Source of the DNA: Pseudomonas neustonica
GTDB lineage: Bacteria; Pseudomonadota; Gammaproteobacteria; Pseudomonadales; Pseudomonadaceae
Length of the DNA: 64,000 bases
Assembly: GCF_003797945.1 (NCBI RefSeq)
Contig: NZ_RKKU01000007.1
Span: forward strand, 62,001 to 126,000
Reading direction: 5' to 3'
Shown here: in pieces, positions 57,103 to 64,000 of the stretch
How positions within the stretch are numbered: position 1 is the first letter of the stretch
Layout of the letters: each line of letters begins with the position of its first letter
Notes under the pieces: generated by a model
The model's input: the letters and a program-made list of their open reading frames with translations, nothing else
Told to the model about the DNA's origin: nothing
Databases searched by the model: none
Made by a program: the position numbers and the translations under genes

Positions 57103-57783
57103 ATGTCCAGACGATATTTTGTGACCGGTACCGATACCGAAATCGGCAAAACAACCATTGCGGCTGCGCTTCTGCACGCCGCACGTGTTGGTGGGCTCAG
57201 TACGGCTGCGGTCAAGCCGGTAGCGGCAGGATGCGAACTCACAGCGCAAGGCTTGCGTAACGAAGATGCGCTTGCCTTGCAGGCAGAGTGTTCGCCCGAG
57301 TTAGCGTACGAGCTGATCAACCCTATTGCACTGAAAGCCGCTATTGCGCCCCATATCGCGGCGCAGGAAGAGGGTGCTGCATTGACCCTTGAAGTGCTGG
57401 CCGGTGCCTGCCTCGAGGTTTTTGATCGCAAACGGGATTTGACCCTGGTTGAAGGGGCAGGTGGCTGGCGGGTGCCGCTGAACAGTGATGAGCTCTTGTC
57501 CGGGCTGGCGACTGATCTGAAGTTGCCCGTGGTTCTGGTGGTGGGTATGCGGCTAGGCTGTATTAATCATGCCCTGCTGACCTGCGAGGCCATTGCCGCA
57601 GACGGATTGGAGTTGGCGGGTTGGGTTGCCAATCACGTTGATCCGGACATGAGCCGGCCGGATGAGAACCTGGCTACCTTGCAGGCGTTAATCAAGGCAC
57701 CTTTTTTGGGTCGTGTTCCGCGACTTGAGAACGCAAGCGCTGCTGCCGTAGCGCCCTATTTGGATGTGACGCCACTGGTCTGA
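57103..57783 (+). CDS. bioD: Dethiobiotin synthetase
   Basis: 226 residues. The P-loop is FVTGTDTEIGKTTIAAALL at the N-terminus and the carbamate-site region is AVKPVAAGC and VEGAGGWRVPL. It closes the ureido ring of dethiobiotin with ATP and CO2. It is the last bio gene, starting 11 bases after bioC. No bioA is in the window. Confidence 0.97.
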   Translation: MSRRYFVTGTDTEIGKTTIAAALLHAARVGGLSTAAVKPVAAGCELTAQGLRNEDALALQAECSPELAYELINPIALKAAIAPHIAAQEEGAALTLEVLAGACLEVFDRKRDLTLVEGAGGWRVPLNSDELLSGLATDLKLPVVLVVGMRLGCINHALLTCEAIAADGLELAGWVANHVDPDMSRPDENLATLQALIKAPFLGRVPRLENASAAAVAPYLDVTPLV

Positions 57784-57861
57784 ACTGACCGGCGGTGATG
57801 TCCAATAGTGGCCATTTGTGCTTGAATAAGTGCAGGCTTTCTAGAACACCGAGGTTTTGTT

Positions 57862-58170
57862 ATGGCTACCCTTGACTTGATTTCATCTGGCCTGACCAGT
57901 GTGCGTCAGGGTCAAAACCGTATGTCCAATGCTGCGTCTGATATCGCCCGCGTTGGAACTGCCGTTGATCCCACTGCTCCGCAGGCCGTGCCTGCACAGC
58001 CTGCTACCGGGCAAGCTGCTTCCAGCTCTCCGGTAGAAAGTGCGCGACCGGTCAATCTGGTCGATAGTCTGGTTGAGCTGCAGCAAGGGCGTCAGGAAGC
58101 TCAAGCCGGTGCTTCTGTGATTGATACCGCAGACGAAGTGTTGGGCACGTTGCTCGACGTAACCGTCTAA
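57862..58170 (+). CDS. Flagellar rod/hook-like mini-protein
   Basis: 102 residues. The N-terminus (SSGLTSVRQGQNRMSNAASDIARVGT) resembles the rod-hook signature region of FlgB/FlgC/FlgE proteins, and the C-terminus (VDSLVELQQGRQEAQAGASVIDTADEVLGTLLDV) resembles their terminal coiled-coil helix. The whole middle of a real rod protein is missing and replaced by about 35 Ala/Pro/Gln/Ser-rich residues. I recall an unnamed gene at this position after bioD in Pseudomonas. Whether it joins the flagellum is unknown. Confidence 0.78.
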   Translation: MATLDLISSGLTSVRQGQNRMSNAASDIARVGTAVDPTAPQAVPAQPATGQAASSSPVESARPVNLVDSLVELQQGRQEAQAGASVIDTADEVLGTLLDVTV

Positions 58171-58234
58171 GCTGAGTCGTCCCGGACGCGCCTATTTCGG
58201 GTGCGCCTGGGCTGACTGGTCGAGGTCTTTGGTT

Positions 58235-59002
58235 ATGATGAGTATCGGTGCTGCCAGCACGTACGGTTATTCCCCTCCGGTTGTATCGTCGCAGTTTCAA
58301 GCCGCTGCCGTTTCCCCTACGTCTATCGATAACGCGACACGCCCGGACAAGGCGAGTAGCGACTTTCCTCCCGTTGATCAAATGTCTGCTGGCGATGCTG
58401 CCGGTGCCAAGCCGCCTGAAGAAAAGGCGGTTTCTGGAAGTCAGGACCTGGAGCAGCAGAAGCGGGCCCAGTTGGCTGATGCCGAAGCTGAGTTGCAGCG
58501 AGTAACGCAGGAAGAAATCAGTGAGCTGGCAGCGCGCGACCGAGAGGTGCGCAGCCACGAACAGGCGCACATGGCCGCAGGTGGTCAGTATGCTGGCTCG
58601 GTACAGTACGATTACAAACGCGGTCCGGATGGTCGTTTGTATGCGGTGGGTGGTGAAGTAGGTATCGATACCTCTCGGGTGCCGGGTGATCCACAGGCGA
58701 CAATCGACAAGATGGAGCAAGTCCGGCGGGCAGCCCTCGCGCCTGCAGAACCTTCAGGACAAGATCTGGCCGTAGCAGCGCAAGCTGCCCAGGTTGTTGC
58801 ACAGGCGCGTGCCGAGCTGGCGACCAAGCCTGCTGAAGACTCGGAACGCGGCGACGTCAGTGCGTCAGAAGAGAGCGATCAAGAAAGTGCGTCTGGCGAC
58901 GATACCGTTGATGAGGCATCGGCCTCTTCGCGTGACTTGTCGCTGTATCGCAATATCGCAGCAAATGCCGCCGACATCGGGTCAGTGGACTTGCGCGCCT
59001 GA
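58235..59002 (+). CDS. SprA-related putative metalloprotease
   Basis: 255 residues. A disordered N-terminus of about 70 residues is followed by a charged coiled helix and the zinc-like motif in VRSHEQAHMAAGGQYAGS near residue 110, i.e. HExxH as HEQAH, and the stretch YAVGGEVGIDTSRVPGDPQATIDKMEQVRRAALAPAEPS, characteristic of the SprA-related (PF12118-type) family. An acidic Ser-rich tail ends the protein. No signal peptide. Activity has not been established for the family to my knowledge. ATG 58235 or 58238. Confidence 0.82.
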   Translation: MMSIGAASTYGYSPPVVSSQFQAAAVSPTSIDNATRPDKASSDFPPVDQMSAGDAAGAKPPEEKAVSGSQDLEQQKRAQLADAEAELQRVTQEEISELAARDREVRSHEQAHMAAGGQYAGSVQYDYKRGPDGRLYAVGGEVGIDTSRVPGDPQATIDKMEQVRRAALAPAEPSGQDLAVAAQAAQVVAQARAELATKPAEDSERGDVSASEESDQESASGDDTVDEASASSRDLSLYRNIAANAADIGSVDLRA

Positions 59003-59099
59003 CTGCCCCCGTCTACCAACCTTCCTGATTTCAGCAATACGCTACTGTTTTGTCTAGCCGCTATGCGTATCTATTTATAGTTAGGTATTCACGCGGGGG

Positions 59100-59128
59100 T
59101 TGACTTTCATTTGGCGTAAACGTATGTT
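59100..59128 (+). promoter_or_regulatory. Promoter of the acyl-CoA dehydrogenase gene
   Basis: -35 TTGACT (59100-59105), 17-base spacer, -10 TATGTT (59123-59128). The PsrA-like operator begins at its last base. Confidence 0.6.
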
Positions 59129-59145
59129 TCAAACACATGTTTGAA
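59128..59145. promoter_or_regulatory. PsrA-like fatty-acid repressor operator
   Basis: TTCAAACACATGTTTGAA is a perfect palindrome (7-4-7). It contains CAAAC, four bases, GTTTG, matching the PsrA consensus I recall (S-AAAC, 2-4 bases, GTTT-S). It lies over the predicted transcription start, so a repressor bound here would block transcription. PsrA is released by long-chain fatty acids or acyl-CoA. Confidence 0.7.
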
Positions 59146-59217
59146 TGTGCTGCCAGGCAGCGCACCCTGCAGCCTTCGCTGCCCTTGCATCTGATACTAC
59201 TGTTGAGGTCAAGCACC

Positions 59218-61023
59218 ATGCCCGATTATAAAGCCCCCCTGCGTGATATCCGTTTCGTTCGCGATGAGCTTCTGGGTTATGAAGAGCATTACCAGAGCCT
59301 GCCAGGCTGTGAAGATGCGACTCCCGATATGGTTAACGCCATTCTTGAAGAAGGCGCCAAGTTCTGTGAGCAGATTATTGCTCCCCTTAACCGGGTAGGC
59401 GACACCGAGGGTTGCACCTGGAGCCCTGAGGGCGTGAAGACGCCAACCGGCTTTAAAGAAGCCTATCAGCAGTATGTTGAAGGTGGCTGGCCGAGCCTGG
59501 CGCATGACGTTGATCACGGCGGCCAGGGTCTCCCCGAATCTTTGGGTCTGGCCATCAGCGAAATGGTTGGCCAAGCCAACTGGTCGTGGGGCATGTACCC
59601 TGGCCTGTCGCATGGCTGCATGAACACCATCGCTACCCACGGTACCGAAGATCAGAAGCACACTTATCTGACCAAACTGGTTTCTGGCCAGTGGACCGGC
59701 ACCATGTGTTTGACCGAACCGCATTGTGGTACCGATCTGGGCATGCTGCGCACTAAGGCCGAGCCTGCTGCTGACGGCACCTACAAGTTGAACGGCACCA
59801 AGATCTTCATCTCGTCCGGCGAACACGACATGGCGGAAAATATCGTCCATATCGTTCTGGCGCGTCTGCCCGATGCACCGGCCGGCACCAAGGGTATTTC
59901 CCTGTTCATCGTGCCCAAGTTTCTGCCTAATGCAGAAGGTGAGATGGGCGAGCGCAATGGCGTGGCCTGTGGCTCCCTGGAGCACAAGATGGGTATCCAC
60001 GGCAATGCGACCTGCGTGATGAACTTTGACGGCGCAACCGGCTATTTGATCGGGCCACCAAACAAGGGCCTGAATGCGATGTTCACCTTTATGAACACCG
60101 CGCGTCTGGGTACTGCGTTGCAAGGCCTGGCGCACGCTGAAGTCGGCTTCCAGGGTGGCATTCAGTATGCACGTGACCGTCTGCAAATGCGTTCGCTGAC
60201 CGGCCCCAAGGCGCCTGAAAAAGCCGCTGACCCGATCATCGTTCATCCTGACGTGCGCCGCATGCTGCTGACCATGAAGTCGTTCGCCGAAGGCTGCCGC
60301 GCCATGGTTTACTTCACCGCGAAGCAAGTGGATATCGTCAAGAACAGCACCGATCCTGAGCAGCAGAAGCAAGCTGATGCGCTGCTGGCGCTGTTGACGC
60401 CTATCGCCAAGGCATTCATGACTGAAGTAGGCTTTGAAGCTGCCAACCACGGCGTGCAGATCTACGGTGGTCATGGCTTTATTGCTGAATGGGGCATGGA
60501 GCAAAACGTACGTGATGCGCGTATTGCCATGCTGTATGAAGGCACTACCGGTATTCAGGCGCTGGACTTGCTGGGCCGTAAGGTACTGATGACGCAAGGC
60601 GAAGCACTGAAGGGCTTCACCAAGATCGTTCACAAGTTCTGTCAGGCTCAGGAAGGTAACAGCGATATCGCCGAGTTCGTCGCGCCGCTGGCTCAGCTCA
60701 ATAAAGAGTGGGGCGAGCTGACGATGAAAGTAGGTATGGCCGCTATGAAGGATCGTGAAATGGTCGGTGCTGCTTCAGTCGACTATTGCATGTACTCCGG
60801 CTACGCTTGCCTGGCCTACTTCTGGGCTGATATGGCACGCGTTGCCGCTGCCAAGCTGGCCGAGGGGACTTCCGAAGAGGCGTTCTACACTGCCAAGCTG
60901 CAGACCGCGCGCTTCTACTTCCAGCGAATTCTGCCGCGCACCCGCGCTCACGTAGATTCAATGCTGTCTGGCGCCGACAACCTGATGGACATGGACGCAG
61001 AGAACTTCGCTCTGGGTTACTGA
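59218..61023 (+). CDS. Acyl-CoA dehydrogenase (FadE type, long form)
   Basis: 601 residues, starting [25 protein letters not shown]. Typical stretches are [88 protein letters not shown] and a long C-terminal domain. The catalytic Glu is expected in YEGTTGIQ. Position after the bio genes is that of the PA0506-type FadE in P. aeruginosa. ATG 59218 is used. The ORF upstream overlaps the operator. It is under a PsrA-like operator and ends at a strong terminator. Confidence 0.94.
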   Translation: MPDYKAPLRDIRFVRDELLGYEEHYQSLPGCEDATPDMVNAILEEGAKFCEQIIAPLNRVGDTEGCTWSPEGVKTPTGFKEAYQQYVEGGWPSLAHDVDHGGQGLPESLGLAISEMVGQANWSWGMYPGLSHGCMNTIATHGTEDQKHTYLTKLVSGQWTGTMCLTEPHCGTDLGMLRTKAEPAADGTYKLNGTKIFISSGEHDMAENIVHIVLARLPDAPAGTKGISLFIVPKFLPNAEGEMGERNGVACGSLEHKMGIHGNATCVMNFDGATGYLIGPPNKGLNAMFTFMNTARLGTALQGLAHAEVGFQGGIQYARDRLQMRSLTGPKAPEKAADPIIVHPDVRRMLLTMKSFAEGCRAMVYFTAKQVDIVKNSTDPEQQKQADALLALLTPIAKAFMTEVGFEAANHGVQIYGGHGFIAEWGMEQNVRDARIAMLYEGTTGIQALDLLGRKVLMTQGEALKGFTKIVHKFCQAQEGNSDIAEFVAPLAQLNKEWGELTMKVGMAAMKDREMVGAASVDYCMYSGYACLAYFWADMARVAAAKLAEGTSEEAFYTAKLQTARFYFQRILPRTRAHVDSMLSGADNLMDMDAENFALGY

Positions 61024-61045
61024 TTCAGCAGTTAGTCTGAGTGCT

Positions 61046-61083
61046 AAAAAGGCCGCCCCGGTTGATCCGGGGCGGCCTTTTTT
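61046..61083. terminator. Strong Rho-independent terminator (bidirectional)
   Basis: AAAAA, GGCCGCCCCGG (61051-61061), five-base loop, CCGGGGCGGCC (61067-61077), then T run to 61083. It serves both the acyl-CoA dehydrogenase and the convergent egtB. Confidence 0.95.
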
Positions 61084-61104
61084 ATGCCGCGATAGCGCTA
61101 TCTT

Positions 61105-62316
61105 TTATGGATTGCGTGCCAAGCGTAAGCCGCTGAATTGCCAGCGCGCCGCGGCGGGGAAAAAGTTGCGGTAGGATGGCCTGCTATGGCCGTTGGGTGT
61201 GGCGCATGAGCTGCCACGCAGCACCATCTGGTTGATCATGAACTTGCCGTTGTATTCGCCCACGGCACCGGCAGCAGGCTGGTAACCCGGGTAAGGCAGA
61301 TAGGCGCTGTTGGTCCATTGCCATACTTCACCAAATAACCCGCCCAGTTCCGGGTGCTCTCTGGCGGCGTGCTCCCATTCCATTTCTGTCGGTAATCTGG
61401 CCTCTGACCAGCGTGCAAAGGCGTCAGCTTCATACAGACTGATGTGGCATAGCGGCGCGCCATGGTTCAGTGGCTGCTCCCCGGCGAGGGTAAAAATCAC
61501 CCACTGCTGGTCACGGTGCTGCCAATACTGCGGCGCTTTCACTTCGTGGCTGCAAACCCAGTCCCAGCCATCTGAGAGCCAAAGCTCGGGCCGCTGATAG
61601 CCGCCGTCGGCGATGAAGGCAAGAAAGTCCCCATTGTTCACATTGCGGTCTGCTATTTGAAACGGCTCAAGCCAGACCTTGTGCGAAGGCCCTTCGTTGT
61701 CATAGCTGAACTCTGCAGTTGAATGACCGATCTCACATAGCCCGCCTGCCAATGAGACAAACTGTTGTGCGGACTTGTCTTGTTCTGCTTGCGGATGCTC
61801 GGGTGCAGCATCACGCCAGGCGGGTTGCAATGGATTACAGGCAAAGTGGTGTTTGAGATCGGTCAGCATCAGCTCCTGGTGCTGTTGCTCATGCTGCAGT
61901 CCGAGCTCTATCAGCTCGTTGAGCTTGCCTGACTGATCCCCCGTCGCCAGCAGCGCTGACATGTGCTGGTCGACGTGCTGGCGATAGTGCAGTACCTCGT
62001 CCAGTGAGGGGCGTGACAGCAGGCCGCGCTCTGCCCGCAGGTGTCGCTCACCGACGCCCACATAGTAGGAGTTGAAGAGTATGCGGTAGCGAGGGTCCAG
62101 TGGCGGTGGCGGCGTATCCAGGGCACCGAGCACAAAAGTCTCAAAGAACCAGGTGGTGTGTGCGAGGTGCCACTTGAGTGGGCTGGCATCCGGCATGGAT
62201 TGCAGTTGGCAATCCTCTGCACTGAGCCCGCGAATAAGCTCTAGCGAGTACGCCCGGGTCTGGGCGTAGCGAAACTCAAGGCTGTTAGCGCTCCGCTGGC
62301 TGGCGATGTGGCTCAT
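61105..62316 (-). CDS. egtB: Ergothioneine synthase EgtB (sulfoxide synthase)
   Basis: 403 residues. The DinB-like N-terminal domain has the iron-binding His pattern in KWHLAHTTWFFETF and HEQQHQELMLTD (HxxxHxE). The C-terminal formylglycine-generating-enzyme-like fold has LPTEMEWEHAAR, FGEVWQWTNSAYLPYPGY and VLRGSSCATPNGHSRPSYRNFFPA. EgtB oxidises and joins a cysteine or gamma-glutamylcysteine to hercynine. Its sulfur donor cannot be told from sequence. It overlaps egtD by 4 bases, a two-gene unit. Confidence 0.92.
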   Translation of the reverse strand: MSHIASQRSANSLEFRYAQTRAYSLELIRGLSAEDCQLQSMPDASPLKWHLAHTTWFFETFVLGALDTPPPPLDPRYRILFNSYYVGVGERHLRAERGLLSRPSLDEVLHYRQHVDQHMSALLATGDQSGKLNELIELGLQHEQQHQELMLTDLKHHFACNPLQPAWRDAAPEHPQAEQDKSAQQFVSLAGGLCEIGHSTAEFSYDNEGPSHKVWLEPFQIADRNVNNGDFLAFIADGGYQRPELWLSDGWDWVCSHEVKAPQYWQHRDQQWVIFTLAGEQPLNHGAPLCHISLYEADAFARWSEARLPTEMEWEHAAREHPELGGLFGEVWQWTNSAYLPYPGYQPAAGAVGEYNGKFMINQMVLRGSSCATPNGHSRPSYRNFFPAAARWQFSGLRLARNP

Positions 62317-63293
62317 ATTGGCTCCGCTAGAAATACGCCGAACCAGTCTTGCGGATCAGTCCAGTATTGCTTGCAGCGCAAGCCACTGGCCGCCAGCAGA
62401 GCGCGAAATTCGTCGACACTGTATTTGTGAGAATACTCGGTGAGTATGTGCTCTTCTGCACGGAAATGCCGGTCGGTGTGGGCGCCGAACTCTACCCGTT
62501 GCTGCTGATTTGAAATCAGGCGCATTTCGATGCGGCGGCTGGCCTGATCGAATCGCGCGCAGTGGCGAAATTTTTCCGGATCAAAATTGGCATCCAACTC
62601 TCGGTTTACCACGCTCAGCACGTTGAGATTAAATTCGGCAGTAACCCCGCTGGCGTCATCATAAGCTGCTTCGAGAATGTCGGTATCTTTGACCAGGTCT
62701 GCCCCGATCAGTAGCCGACCATGCTGGCCGCAGTGCGCCCTCACTCGCCGTAAGAAGCGTATAGCGTCGCGAGGCTCGAAGTTGCCGATGGAGGAGCCTG
62801 GGTAGAAAAACACGGGGGGTGAGTCCGCTCGCTCAGCCAGCAAATCATGCAGGTCCAACTGCTGGGTAAAGTCGGTGACCACGCCGACGCATTCCAGTCG
62901 TGGGTGTTGCCTGGCAATCTCGGCCAGCGAGCTTTGTAGAAACTCGCCTGCGATATCAACGCCAACCAGCCTGGCCGGGCGTATTGCGTCGAGCCAATAC
63001 CGCGTTTTACCGCAATCGCCGCAGCCCAGGTCTATCCATTGCATACGGGCAGGCAGATGTTCGGCAATAGCGTCGCGATGCTCCGTAAATATCGCGGCTT
63101 CAGTGCGGGTAGGGTAGTACTCGTCGAGTTTGCAGATGGCGGTGAAGAGTTCACAGCCACGGTCGTCGTAAAAGTATTTGGAGTCGATGCGCGCTTGAGG
63201 TTGCAGCAGTCCGCGCAGTAGTTTTTGACGCTCATCCTGAGCAGGAGTGTGAAGTGCAGTTTGGAGTCGGGGCAGATCTAGGGCAAGGCTCAC
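62313..63293 (-). CDS. egtD: Histidine N-alpha-methyltransferase EgtD
   Basis: 326 residues, SAM-dependent methyltransferase making hercynine (trimethylhistidine). The conserved features are RIDSKYFYDDRGCELFTAICKLDEYYPTRTE, WIDLGCGDCGKTRYWLDA for SAM binding, and FFYPGSSIGNFEP. No egtA, egtC or egtE lies nearby, so the pathway would need a different C-S lyase or a nonspecific one. It starts upstream of egtB with ATGA overlap. Confidence 0.95.
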   Translation of the reverse strand: MSLALDLPRLQTALHTPAQDERQKLLRGLLQPQARIDSKYFYDDRGCELFTAICKLDEYYPTRTEAAIFTEHRDAIAEHLPARMQWIDLGCGDCGKTRYWLDAIRPARLVGVDIAGEFLQSSLAEIARQHPRLECVGVVTDFTQQLDLHDLLAERADSPPVFFYPGSSIGNFEPRDAIRFLRRVRAHCGQHGRLLIGADLVKDTDILEAAYDDASGVTAEFNLNVLSVVNRELDANFDPEKFRHCARFDQASRRIEMRLISNQQQRVEFGAHTDRHFRAEEHILTEYSHKYSVDEFRALLAASGLRCKQYWTDPQDWFGVFLAEPI

Positions 63294-63364
63294 GCAGGCG
63301 ATATCCTCTGCTAGTCAAAGACGCATGTGTCTAAAACTTAGCAGTCTGCTTAGCCTTTCGCCAG

Positions 63365-63394
63365 CAAAGGTTCTGGCGTATGCCGGAACCTTTG
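63365..63394 (-). terminator. Hairpin after yjgA, no U-tract
   Basis: CAAAGGTTCTGGC pairs with GCCGGAACCTTTG (one T-G pair) around GTAT, 18 bases past the yjgA stop. No T run follows on the minus strand. Confidence 0.5.
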
Positions 63395-63412
63395 ACTCAA
63401 CGCCGGGTAAAA

Positions 63413-63943
63413 CTAGAGTCCCTTGGCGCTATCTATCAGTTGCCGGATCATCTTGAATAGCTTGCGGGAGGCCGCTGGAGTCTTGTTTTGCTCGGCTTCT
63501 TTATTGGCTTGTCGAACCAGATGTCGAATCTGCTGCCGGTCGGCAGCGGGATAAGCCAGCATGAAGAGTTCCAGTTCGTCGCTGCGGCCGGTGAGCAGGC
63601 GATCACGCCAGCGTTCCATCTGGTGAAAGTGCTGGGCATGTGCCTGGGTACTGCTGTCGATCAGGTCAAGATACGTCTGGATCGCTTCAATATCCTGGTC
63701 CCGAACCAGCTTGCCGACAAAGCTCATGTGGCGCTTGAGAGCGCCGCGCGCAGTGTGTCGGGGGGCCTCGGCCAACGCCAGGCGTAGCTTGTCGGTCAAC
63801 TCAAGTTTGTTGAGCTGATCGGGTTTGAGCGCGATCAGTCTACGTCCCATTTCCTGCAGAGCATCCATTTCCCGTTTGATCTGACTTTTGCTCTTGCCTT
63901 CGTCAATGGGTTCGAGGGATTCGTCTTCGTGAAACTCGGTCAT
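63413..63943 (-). CDS. yjgA: Ribosome-associated protein YjgA (DarP)
   Basis: 176 residues, mostly helical and charged: KSKSQIKREMDALQEMGRRLIALKPDQLNKLELTDKLRLALAEAPRHTARGALKRHMSFVGKLVR and LTGRSDELELFMLAYPAADRQQIRHLVRQANKE, the YjgA/DarP family. It associates with late-assembling 50S ribosomal subunits. In many genomes it adjoins pmbA. Here a possible divergent start codon is seen at 63988. Confidence 0.94.
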   Translation of the reverse strand: MTEFHEDESLEPIDEGKSKSQIKREMDALQEMGRRLIALKPDQLNKLELTDKLRLALAEAPRHTARGALKRHMSFVGKLVRDQDIEAIQTYLDLIDSSTQAHAQHFHQMERWRDRLLTGRSDELELFMLAYPAADRQQIRHLVRQANKEAEQNKTPAASRKLFKMIRQLIDSAKGL

Positions 63944-63987
63944 GGCGTGCCTGTTGGAAATTGCTCGGGTTGGGTAGGTGTTATTGC

Positions 63988-64000
63988 ATGAGCAGACGCG
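63988..64000 (+). CDS. Possible start of a divergent gene cut by the window edge
   Basis: ATG at 63988 with AGGTG 7 bases upstream, reading M-S-R-R before the window ends. Its position divergent from yjgA is where pmbA (tldE) stands in related genomes, but four codons cannot identify it. Confidence 0.25.

Noticed and set aside
59209..60633. 474-residue minus-strand open frame opposite the acyl-CoA dehydrogenase
   Set aside because: It lies fully antisense to a gene with clear domain matches and arises from the codon bias of a conserved gene. No family resemblance.
61105..62316. OvoA (ovothiol synthase) instead of EgtB
   Set aside because: OvoA carries an extra C-terminal methyltransferase domain and is far longer. 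This protein is 403 residues and is coupled to egtD.

Overview
The window reads as a chromosomal segment of a gammaproteobacterium of the Pseudomonas/Halopseudomonas type. I infer this from the gene content and from local gene orders that I recall from Pseudomonas: yhdP-nitrilase-tldD, pepA-holC-valS, lptFG, folM-folE-folX, bioBFHCD followed by an acyl-CoA dehydrogenase, and pelABCDEFG. GC looks moderate, in the upper fifties of percent by eye. I see no rRNA, tRNA, insertion sequence, prophage or CRISPR array. Most genes are housekeeping genes packed with short overlaps.

Layout. 1-6.4 kb: end of yhdP, a nitrilase-family amidase, tldD, a half-length asparaginase, a GIY-YIG protein, two glutathione S-transferases and an RDD membrane protein. 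6.6-8.4 kb: a two-gene ABC exporter (yadGH-like). 8.4-20.8 kb: a complete pel exopolysaccharide operon in which pelB is broken by one extra copy of a 7-bp unit. 20.8-27.4 kb (minus strand): yejK, valS, a small conserved gene, holC, pepA. 27.5-29.7 kb: lptFG. 29.8-30.8 kb: a decayed histidine kinase and an intact NarL-type response regulator. 30.8-33.8 kb (minus): RDD protein, HopJ-family protein, DUF1244 protein, and the folX-folE-folM pterin genes. 34.0-35.4 kb: a LitR-type MerR regulator convergent with a short LOV photoreceptor. 35.5-45.7 kb: flavodoxin, Crp/Fnr regulator, class II aldolase and alpha/beta hydrolase, an unknown membrane protein, yaaA, phoH-like, rhlB, a carboxylesterase, yeiP. 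45.8-52.3 kb (minus): a large MscK-type channel, an acyl-CoA dehydrogenase, srkA. 52.3-57.8 kb: comF divergent from bioBFHCD, with a BirA operator between them. 57.9-61.0 kb: a flagellar-rod-like mini-protein, a SprA-type metalloprotease-like protein and an acyl-CoA dehydrogenase under a PsrA-like operator. 61.1-63.9 kb (minus): ergothioneine genes egtB/egtD and yjgA.

Most notable: (1) the pelB reading frame is interrupted at a (GGCGTTT)x3 tract. Losing one unit restores the frame exactly, so this could be a reversible ON/OFF switch of Pel production or a recent null allele. (2) Four intergenic loci carry heptamer arrays of the CAAGCYR type, each followed by an inverted counterpart, the largest being 13 perfect CAAGCCA copies between bioB and bioF. 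(3) A LOV-LitR light-sensing pair adjoins the pterin operon, with TGTACA half-sites in the shared promoter region. (4) Operators can be read for BirA (bio), PsrA (acyl-CoA dehydrogenase) and probably FleQ (pel). (5) Many strong 3' hairpins lack a U-tract.
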